Source of the DNA: Chitinophagaceae bacterium
GTDB lineage: Bacteria > Bacteroidota > Bacteroidia > Chitinophagales > Chitinophagaceae
Direction of reading: 5' to 3'
Assembly: GCA_025455365.1 (NCBI GenBank)
Contig: JALOMP010000003.1
Location: 1 to 33,365 of the forward strand
DNA length: 33,365 bases
Both the position numbers and the translations under genes were made by a program. The notes under the pieces were generated by a model. It was not told the DNA's origin. It searched no databases and saw nothing but the letters and a program-made list of their open reading frames with translations. Shown in pieces: positions 26,808 to 33,365 of the stretch; within the stretch, counting starts at the first letter, position 1, and every line of letters starts with the position of its first letter.

Positions 26808-28076
26808 ATGAAATCCCATTACGAGGTGCTGATCATCGGAGGTGGCACCGGCGGCATTATGACGGCCGCGCAACTCAAACGCAAGGACAGCAAACTTTCC
26901 ATCGGGCTCATTGAGCCCAGCAAGGAACATTTTTACCAGCCTGCCTGGACATTGGTGGGCGCAGGTGCATTCAATTTCAACAAGACAAGAAGAGCCGAAG
27001 CTTCATTGATCCCGAGCGGTGTGGACTGGATACAGGATTACGCCACCACTTTCCAACCGGAGTCAAACCAGGTCAGTACCCGCAACAGCGGCAATATAAC
27101 CTACGACGTAATGGTCATCAGCGCAGGCATACAGATGGACCTGGATGCCCTCCCCGGATTACGGGAAGCATTGAAAACCGACAGTGTATGCAGCAATTAC
27201 CTTGATCCGAAAAAGACATTCGAAGTCCTTAAAAAATTCAAGGGAGGCAATGCTGTTTTCACGCAGCCGGCCACGCCGATCCGTTGTGGCGGGGCGCCCC
27301 AGAAAATCATGTACCTGGCGGAGGAATATTTCAAGAAAAGCGGGGTAAGGCCGCAGACCAATGTGGTCTTCGCCACACCCGGCTCCGTCATTTTTGGCGT
27401 GAAAGTATTTGCTGATGAACTGAATCGCATCCTGGAAGAGAAACACGTGCATTTTAAAACCTTTTACAAGCCGGTTAGTATTGATCCGGTGAAAAAAGAA
27501 ATCACTTTCCAGTACACCAAGGCGGACAGTGTGATTGAAGCGTCCAACCTGGATCAGGCGATCGGTGAAAAAACAGGCGAAAAGAACATGGTGACCATGC
27601 CTTATGACATGCTTCACCTGGCACCTCCCCAGAGCGCCCCGGACTTCATCAAGCAATCGCCCTTTGCTTACCAGGACGGACCCAATAAAGGCTGGCTGAA
27701 CGTGGACATCCACACCCTGCAAAGCAATACCTATGCGAACGTGTTCGGCCTGGGCGATTCCGCTGCCCTGCCTACGGCCAAGACCGGTGCGGCCATCCGC
27801 AAGCAGGTTCCCGTGGTGGTTGAGAATGTCATCCGGATCCTGCAGCAGATGCCTGTGGGGAAGGAGAAAATTTATGAAGGCTATTCTTCCTGCCCGATCG
27901 TTACCGGCTATGGTAAAATGTTACTCTGTGAATTCAAATACGATAATGTGCGCGACAGCGACCCCTTCCTGAGCAAATTCGTGGACACCAGCAAGGAGAA
28001 GTGGAGTATGTGGATCCTGAAGAAATTCGGTCTGCCCTGGCTCTACTGGAACATGATGCTCAAAGGACGCATGTAG
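26808..28076 (+). CDS. sqr: Sulfide:quinone oxidoreductase, type II (SQOR-like)
   Basis: YEVLIIGGGTGGIMTAAQL; HFYQPAWTLVGAG; TPIRCGGAPQKIMYLAEEYF; GLGDSAALPTAKTGAAIRKQ; YSSCPIVTGYGKMLLCEF. Both SQR cysteine contexts are present. Confidence 0.92.
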   Translation: MKSHYEVLIIGGGTGGIMTAAQLKRKDSKLSIGLIEPSKEHFYQPAWTLVGAGAFNFNKTRRAEASLIPSGVDWIQDYATTFQPESNQVSTRNSGNITYDVMVISAGIQMDLDALPGLREALKTDSVCSNYLDPKKTFEVLKKFKGGNAVFTQPATPIRCGGAPQKIMYLAEEYFKKSGVRPQTNVVFATPGSVIFGVKVFADELNRILEEKHVHFKTFYKPVSIDPVKKEITFQYTKADSVIEASNLDQAIGEKTGEKNMVTMPYDMLHLAPPQSAPDFIKQSPFAYQDGPNKGWLNVDIHTLQSNTYANVFGLGDSAALPTAKTGAAIRKQVPVVVENVIRILQQMPVGKEKIYEGYSSCPIVTGYGKMLLCEFKYDNVRDSDPFLSKFVDTSKEKWSMWILKKFGLPWLYWNMMLKGRM

Positions 28077-28117
28077 CCAATCTTCGTTGGTTGTTGTAAG
28101 GTGAATAAATACACCTT

Positions 28118-28148
28118 GCCGGCATGTGTTAACATGCCGGCTTTCTTT
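28118..28148 (+). terminator. SQR terminator
   Basis: GCCGGCATGT-GTTA-ACATGCCGGC, perfect 10-bp stem, followed by TTCTTTT. Confidence 0.85.
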
Positions 28149-28200
28149 TAAGCGAAAACGCAAAGGGGAAAATGGAAAACTGTAACTGTGCGGGAGGTAT

Positions 28201-28228
28201 AAAAAAACCGCCCCGGCAAGCGGGGCGG
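28201..28228 (-). terminator. Terminator of the WG-repeat gene
   Basis: CCGCCCCG-gcaag-CGGGGCGG with a poly-A tract on the + strand (U-tract on the minus transcript). Confidence 0.8.
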
Positions 28229-28266
28229 ACAGACACGGATGAAACAGCAAGATCATTCGAATCTCA

Positions 28267-28851
28267 TCATTGTTCTTCTACTTTTACTTCCTTACCGTTT
28301 TTGTCAATGGCCAGCCATTTGCCATCCAGCATCACTTTCGCGCTGCCATTGGCAAACTTTTCGGCATAACCGTAGCGGATTGGAATCACTTCTTTCCCAG
28401 AACTGTTAATGTATCCCCATAGGTTTTTACGGCTGACAGGAGCAAGTCCCTCGGAAAAGGATCCGGCTTGTTCATAGATAGGATCAATGACATATTTCCC
28501 TTCCTTGTTGATAAAGCCAAACTTGCCATCATTGACGGCAGCCAGACCTTCATGGTAGGAATACACTTCATAATATTTTAGCGGGATCACTTCCTTTCCG
28601 GAAGTGTCTATAAATCCCCATTTGTTCTTGATCATAACCGCGCCACGCCCCTCTGAAAAACAAAGTGCGTCATCATATTTCAGGGGTACAACCAACTTTC
28701 CCGTTATATCAACATAACCCCATTTCCCGTCCTTTTTAACCTTGGCCAGGTCTTCCGCGTACTGGTCAACCAGTTCATAATCCTTCAGACCCTTTTGGCC
28801 ATAGCTTATGTTAAAAGCCAGCAGGAGGACGATGGCTAATAATTTTTTCAT
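28267..28851 (-). CDS. WG-repeat protein, secreted
   Basis: MKKLLAIVLLLAFNISYGQ signal; repeated (K)WGYVD/KWGFID/KFGFIN/LWGYIN units with SEGLA spacers. Confidence 0.88.
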   Translation of the reverse strand: MKKLLAIVLLLAFNISYGQKGLKDYELVDQYAEDLAKVKKDGKWGYVDITGKLVVPLKYDDALCFSEGRGAVMIKNKWGFIDTSGKEVIPLKYYEVYSYHEGLAAVNDGKFGFINKEGKYVIDPIYEQAGSFSEGLAPVSRKNLWGYINSSGKEVIPIRYGYAEKFANGSAKVMLDGKWLAIDKNGKEVKVEEQ

Positions 28852-28992
28852 GGCAGTAGTATTAAGCGTGAACAATGATTTGACCAACAAGGTAAATCCA
28901 TGCTCACCCGCAAACCATGACGGCAAACAGGGTATTTCATACTTGTGATCAGGAATTCATGAAGCCCGGGCGGGGCGGAGCAGCCACTGCTG

Positions 28993-29874
28993 TTATTCGA
29001 CAGCCCTGACCGTATAGCCGGCTTTCCGGAGAAGGTTGATAACACCTTCCGGGCCGGGTAAATGACCCGCGCCAACACCAAAAAAACAGGCGTTTTCCTT
29101 CATGGCGGTTTCCATCACGGGGATCCAGTTCCGGTTTCTGTTGGCAAGCAGCAGGTTTTCAAATCCTTTCATGTCCGGCGCATCTTCGATCAGCCCCGCG
29201 AGGGTGTTCAGGTCGCGCTTTTTATACGCATCTACCATTTTCTGGAATTCTTTCCGCTGCCCGTCGAAATCCCTGACCATGTCCAGGATCATCCTGGCTT
29301 CGGTTGTATCCGGAATCTGGTCGAATACGGCGAACTGGTCCTCGAGTTTTTCCAGCCCCCGTATCTCTTTTTTCTGCTGGCCCGCCATGCCCACAAAACT
29401 TTGTTCAAAGGAAGCCACGTTGGAACAGGGAAGGATCCGGGTATAGAGCACGCTCATGAGCGTGAAAGGCTTCATCTTGTTAAAAAGCATCAGGGGCATC
29501 TTCATGCTGTCTGTCATGAAGCGGCCCAGGGTTTCATAATCTTCCCTGCTCATGAGGTCTTTTAAGGATCCTTCTTTCAGCATGGCCAGTTGCAGCGTTT
29601 TCAGGGCCATGGACGGGTCATCCATATCAATTTCCAGGTAGATTGTGGAGGCGGCGCCAAATGCGGATTTTATCGAATCCGAAATTTGGAAATCCTCCGG
29701 GCAAATCATATGGATCGTTCCGTACAGGTAAGAAGGTGCCGGGAGGCCCTTACCGCTGATTTGCCAGAGCAGGGCATTTTCCCGGGTATCGGGCGGGGTT
29801 ACAGTTTGTTTGGAAGCGGTCTTACAGGCCGGGTAGAGAAAAACAACGAACAACAGCGAAACCAGGTATCTCAT
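28993..29874 (-). CDS. TraB/GumN family lipoprotein
   Basis: LLWQISGKGLPAPSYLYGTIHMICPEDF; NRNWIPVMETAMKENACFFGVGAGHLPGPEGVINLLRKAGYTV. Confidence 0.9.
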   Translation of the reverse strand: MRYLVSLLFVVFLYPACKTASKQTVTPPDTRENALLWQISGKGLPAPSYLYGTIHMICPEDFQISDSIKSAFGAASTIYLEIDMDDPSMALKTLQLAMLKEGSLKDLMSREDYETLGRFMTDSMKMPLMLFNKMKPFTLMSVLYTRILPCSNVASFEQSFVGMAGQQKKEIRGLEKLEDQFAVFDQIPDTTEARMILDMVRDFDGQRKEFQKMVDAYKKRDLNTLAGLIEDAPDMKGFENLLLANRNRNWIPVMETAMKENACFFGVGAGHLPGPEGVINLLRKAGYTVRAVE

Positions 29875-29930
29875 GCAAGGGTGTTATGCCAGCAAATCTA
29901 CGAAGGCCTTTGCAGCATTGCCTGTTCTGT

Positions 29931-31073
29931 TTACAGCCTGCACAGGCGTTCAAGGGCCTGGTCCAGCGTTTCTTCCTTTTTGGAGAAGCAGAATCTCAAC
30001 ACCTGGTGGTCCGTTCCATCCTGGTAGAAGGCCGATACGGGAATGGTAGCCACCCCCGCTTCGCGGGTAAGGCGAACGGCGAAATCCTTGTCCGCCTCAT
30101 CGCTGATTCGCTCATAGGTGCCGCAGATAAAGTAGCTGCCCCGGGAGGGTTTAAGGCTGAACCGGGAAGCAGCCATACCACGGATGAAATAGTCGCGCTT
30201 GGATTGCATCAGGCTTGAAAGGCCGAGGTATGCGTCCCTGTTGGACAGGAAACCGGCGAGCCCCACCTGGACGGGCGTATTGCAGCTGAACGCGTTGAAC
30301 TGGTGCACCTTCCGGAATTCCGCCGAGAGTTCCGGGGGAGCCACGCAGTAGCCTAGTTTCCAGCCGGTGCAGTTATACACTTTCCCGAAGGAATAGCAGG
30401 CAAAGCTTCTTGCGGCCAGTCCCGGGTATCGCAATACCGACTCATGACGGGCGCCATCAAAGACCAGGTGTTCATACACTTCGTCGCTCACAATATAGAT
30501 ACCCTTTCCCGATACCCTCTTCTCCAGTTCCTGCATGTCAGCGGCGGACAACACGGCGCCCGTAGGATTATGGGGTGAATTGATGACGATCGCCTTGGTC
30601 CTGGGGCCGATCGCTTTATCCACCAGGTCCCAGGGAATGGAATAGTCTTCCGTGTTCAGCGGGACCAGCACCGCCTTCGCATAGTTGATTTCAATATTCG
30701 GCACATAGCTGTCGTAGGATGGTTCAAACACGATGACCTCATCACCCGGTTCCAGAATCGCGGTCAGGGCTGTGTAGATGGCATAGGTACCGCCCGGGGT
30801 GATGGTGATGTCTGTGCCAGGGTTGAGCGCAAATCCGTAGAGCCCTTGAATTTTTTGGGCGATGGCTTCCCGCAGGGGCATCCAGCCCGGCATGGGCGCA
30901 TACTGGTTAAATCCGTCGCGCATGGCTTTGCTGACAGCTTCGATCAGCCCGGCTTCCATCGGGAAATCCGGTAGCCCCTGTCCAAGGTTGATGGCATTGA
31001 ACTCGGTGGCGAGACCGCTCATGATGGTAAAAATATTGGTGCCTACCCGGGGCAGCCTTGAATATCCGTTCAC
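29931..31073 (-). CDS. PLP aminotransferase class I/II (methionine aminotransferase-like)
   Basis: INLGQGLPDFPM; VINSPHNPTGAVLSAADM; SDEVYEHLVFDG; SFGKVYNCTGWKLGYCVAP (Lys). Likely GTG start overlapping the upstream stop (GTGA). Confidence 0.92.
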   Translation of the reverse strand: MNGYSRLPRVGTNIFTIMSGLATEFNAINLGQGLPDFPMEAGLIEAVSKAMRDGFNQYAPMPGWMPLREAIAQKIQGLYGFALNPGTDITITPGGTYAIYTALTAILEPGDEVIVFEPSYDSYVPNIEINYAKAVLVPLNTEDYSIPWDLVDKAIGPRTKAIVINSPHNPTGAVLSAADMQELEKRVSGKGIYIVSDEVYEHLVFDGARHESVLRYPGLAARSFACYSFGKVYNCTGWKLGYCVAPPELSAEFRKVHQFNAFSCNTPVQVGLAGFLSNRDAYLGLSSLMQSKRDYFIRGMAASRFSLKPSRGSYFICGTYERISDEADKDFAVRLTREAGVATIPVSAFYQDGTDHQVLRFCFSKKEETLDQALERLCRL

Positions 31074-31414
31074 GTTTTTTTCTTTTTTGATGTATGAATC
31101 CCGCTGACCAGTGCATAGGAATGGTCGATCCATTCCAGCAGCCTGCTGCGCGGCACCGAGCCATCCACCACGATTGTGTTCCAGTGTTTTTTGTTCATAT
31201 GGTATCCCGGGAGCACACAGGCATATTCCGCGCGCAACTCCACGGCCAGGTCAGGGTCGCATTTGACGTTAAAGCGGAGGTCTTCCTCGTCCAGGGGCAT
31301 CAGCAGGTATGCCTTTCCGTTAACCTTGAAGACGAGTGTGTCCGGACCGAATGGAAGGGTTTCTTCGGTACCGGGCTTTGACAGGCAATATTCCCTTAAC
31401 GCCTCGAGGTTCAT
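31070..31414 (-). CDS. MmcQ/YjbR family protein
   Basis: MNLEALREYCLSKPGTEETLPFGPDTLVFKVNGKAYLLM...PGYHMNKKHWNTIVVDGSVP. Confidence 0.9.
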   Translation of the reverse strand: MNLEALREYCLSKPGTEETLPFGPDTLVFKVNGKAYLLMPLDEEDLRFNVKCDPDLAVELRAEYACVLPGYHMNKKHWNTIVVDGSVPRSRLLEWIDHSYALVSGIHTSKKKKT

Positions 31415-31905
31415 GATTTACCCGGCCGGATGGCTTTATTGGTTTTGTTGGCGGTTTTTTGCTTCCCCTCGGTAGACAAAGCCATTCCCTGCCGGCGGAT
31501 CATCTTGCCGATATGCGCTGCCTTGCGGAAGCGAAGGGCGCTCCAGTCCTCGTCCACGGCCACCATGCGCACGCCTTCGTACCCTTTTTCGCCCAGCAGC
31601 GACCAACCCTCGTCCCGCGTGATCGTGGATGCATATTTTTTGGAAGATTTTTTGGGGTACACCATCCAGAAAATACCATCCTCGTCCAGTTGTTTGATCA
31701 TCGGCAAGCCGAACTTTTTTACATCGGCCGGGCTTTGCACAAACCCAATGGCAAATGCATAGGATTTCTTGGGCCGGATCTCCGTATCAAGTTCAGTAAG
31801 TTTTTTCCAGTGGGCGATGACCGGCATGAATTCCGGTGGCGCTTGCAGGACCAGGACGGGCGACTGGTTTTTAAACTGGAGTTTGGACAGGAGAGCGTCG
31901 GACAT
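31411..31905 (-). CDS. DUF3052-like conserved protein
   Basis: Coherent ORF ATGA-coupled to the downstream gene; KKSYAFAIGFVQSPADVKKFG...DGIFWMVYPKKSSKKY...DEDWSALRFR. Confidence 0.65.
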   Translation of the reverse strand: MSDALLSKLQFKNQSPVLVLQAPPEFMPVIAHWKKLTELDTEIRPKKSYAFAIGFVQSPADVKKFGLPMIKQLDEDGIFWMVYPKKSSKKYASTITRDEGWSLLGEKGYEGVRMVAVDEDWSALRFRKAAHIGKMIRRQGMALSTEGKQKTANKTNKAIRPGKS

Positions 31906-31916
31906 ATGACGGCTGT

Positions 31917-32309
31917 TTAAGGTTCGGGGATGATGGCGGTGGCTTCGATTTCAACCAGGAAAACCGGATCGATCAGACGGCTCACTTCTACCATGGTGGT
32001 GCAGGGACGGATCTCCCGGAAAAACTCACCATGGGCTTTTCCGTATTCATCCCAGCGGCTGATGTCTGTTACAAAAAGCCTTGTCCGGATCACGTCTGAA
32101 AGCCTGGCACCGGCCTTTTCCAGCGTTTTTTCGATTTTCTGCAGGATGAACTTTGTTTGCAGGTACGCGTCGTCTCCACCTACCGCTTCGTTCTGTTCAT
32201 TGACGGCCACGGTGCCGGTGACCTCCACCAGGTTGCCGATCCTGACCGCACGGCTGTATCCTACGATGTCTTCCCATTTGGCGCCTGAAGCATAATTGGT
32301 CCGTTGCAT
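31917..32309 (-). CDS. RidA family protein
   Basis: RIGNLVEVTGTVAVNEQNEAVGGDDAYLQTKFILQKIEKTLEKAGARLSDVIRTRLFVTDIS...MVEVSRLIDPVFLVEIEATA. Confidence 0.9.
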   Translation of the reverse strand: MQRTNYASGAKWEDIVGYSRAVRIGNLVEVTGTVAVNEQNEAVGGDDAYLQTKFILQKIEKTLEKAGARLSDVIRTRLFVTDISRWDEYGKAHGEFFREIRPCTTMVEVSRLIDPVFLVEIEATAIIPEP

Positions 32310-32410
32310 GGTGGTCTGCCGTTTTATGTGGCAGTCGTACAAAGAAAACATATATATCCGTATTTTTCGGAGATTGCAGCCACATCAGAAACATCCAAAA
32401 AACTAGTACA

Positions 32411-32821
32411 ATGAAAAGAACTTCCAAAGCCGTCTGGAACGGTTCCGGTAAAGAAGGGAGCGGACACCTGTCCACACCATCCGGGGTATTCACGGAAAAA
32501 CCATACTCCTTCCATTCCCGTTTTGAGCAGGGGGAAGGAACCAACCCGGAAGAACTGATTGCTGCCGCCCATGCGGGTTGTTTCAGCATGAAACTCAGTT
32601 TTGTACTCGGCGCCGCCGGATTTACGCCCGATCACATTGAAACGGATTGCACGATCACCCTGGAGAATGGCACGATCACGAATTCCCACCTGGTATTGAA
32701 GGCATCGGTACCCGGTATCAGCCAGGAAAAATTCCTTGAATGTGCGAAAGACGCGGAGCAGAACTGCCCGGTCAGCAAGCTGCTGAAGGCGGAGATTACG
32801 CTGGACGCAACACTGGTATGA
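32411..32821 (+). CDS. OsmC family peroxiredoxin-like protein
   Basis: EGTNPEELIAAAHAGCFSMKLSFVLGAAGFTPDHIETDC...CPVSKLLKAEITLDATLV; both OsmC Cys present. Confidence 0.92.
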   Translation: MKRTSKAVWNGSGKEGSGHLSTPSGVFTEKPYSFHSRFEQGEGTNPEELIAAAHAGCFSMKLSFVLGAAGFTPDHIETDCTITLENGTITNSHLVLKASVPGISQEKFLECAKDAEQNCPVSKLLKAEITLDATLV

Positions 32822-32830
32822 AGGTAGAAA

Positions 32831-32891
32831 TACGATTTTAGAAGTTAGAAGTATCGAAACATACTTCTAACTTCTAAAATCTAAAATCGTA
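32831..32891. repeat. Long imperfect palindrome with internal 7-nt duplication
   Basis: TACGATTTTAGAAGTTAGAAGTAT-cgaaac-ATACTTCTAACTTCTAAAAT(CTAAAAT)CGTA. Confidence 0.85.
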
Positions 32892-32893
32892 CT

Positions 32894-33365
32894 TCACAGA
32901 AACTTATCTCCCTTATTCCTTTTCACTTCCGCCACATATTCCTTGATCTCCTGTTCCTTTTCCCGCTGGCAGATCAGCAGGACATCATTTGTTTCTACCA
33001 CGATGAAATCTTCCAGTCCCTGTAGGACCACAAGTTTGTCCTTGGGGGCATGCACCATATTTCGATTGGCATCGAATACGATCACATTGTTGCCGGCCAC
33101 CGCATTACCCAGGTAATCCTTTTCCATGTTTTCGTAGGCGGAATTCCATGTGCCGAGGTCGCTCCAGCCGAAACTGGACGGAATGATATACACGTTGTCC
33201 GCTTTTTCCATGATGCCATAGTCGATGGAAATACTCACACACTGCGGGTAGATCCGCTCGATCGCCTTCTTTTCCGCAGGGGTATTGTAGGCTTCTTTTT
33301 CCGCATCGAAAACTTCTGCCATTTCCGGCAGGTGTTTTTCAAATGCGTGAACGATATTTTTAACC
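32894..33365 (-). CDS. Mannose-1-phosphate guanylyltransferase, C-terminal part (N-terminus off window)
   Basis: IERIYPQCVSISIDYGIMEKADNVYIIPSSFGWSDLGTWNSAYENMEKDYLGNAV...VVLQGLEDFIVVETNDVLLICQREKEQEIKEYV. Confidence 0.88.
   Translation of the reverse strand, partial: VKNIVHAFEKHLPEMAEVFDAEKEAYNTPAEKKAIERIYPQCVSISIDYGIMEKADNVYIIPSSFGWSDLGTWNSAYENMEKDYLGNAVAGNNVIVFDANRNMVHAPKDKLVVLQGLEDFIVVETNDVLLICQREKEQEIKEYVAEVKRNKGDKFL

Noticed and set aside
27444-27449. CACGTG inside sqr as another parS
   Set aside because: Flanks (GAAACACGTGCATTTT) do not match the parS consensus.
1-33365. CRISPR arrays, transposases, tRNA/rRNA genes
   Set aside because: No spaced direct repeats, no transposase-like ORF and no cloverleaf-like sequence noticed; a tRNAscan or CRISPR finder run was not possible.

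Overview
The window reads as a Bacteroidota chromosome segment, possibly Chitinophagaceae-like. This rests on TAnnTTTG-type -7 boxes, a Rho with an inserted N-terminal region, and ybeY/mnmG proximity; the taxonomy is inference. The first ~16 kb is mostly housekeeping: selD (partial), mnmH, rho, asnS, a universal stress protein, a DUF3089 lipoprotein, a 2OG-Fe(II) oxygenase, chrA, nadD, feoA, ybeY, a CAP-domain protein, mnmG, a Crp/Fnr-like protein, a DinB protein and a diheme cytochrome c. From ~16.7 to 28.1 kb lies a dense sulfur-metabolism island. It holds a Crp/Fnr regulator, a CstB-like MBL-rhodanese persulfide dioxygenase, a Prx6-type peroxiredoxin, two rhodaneses, a porin, a split YeeE/YedE transporter, a TsdA-like diheme cytochrome, a Tat-exported DsrE-fold-like protein, a divergent SoxB-like hydrolase and a SQOR-like (type II) sulfide:quinone oxidoreductase. 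No SoxXA, SoxYZ or SoxCD is visible. The strongest new signal is a set of three Crp-type palindromes (TGTGAY-N4-RTCAnn), each centred about 60 bp upstream of a start codon and exactly 33 bp upstream of a -7-like box. They sit in front of the persulfide dioxygenase, the YeeE-TsdA operon and SQR, which suggests one regulon run by the adjacent Crp protein. A second notable signal is a pair of parS-like sites that overlap the start and stop codons of the CAP-domain gene just upstream of mnmG. The last ~5 kb is ordinary accessory and metabolic content, plus a long imperfect palindrome.
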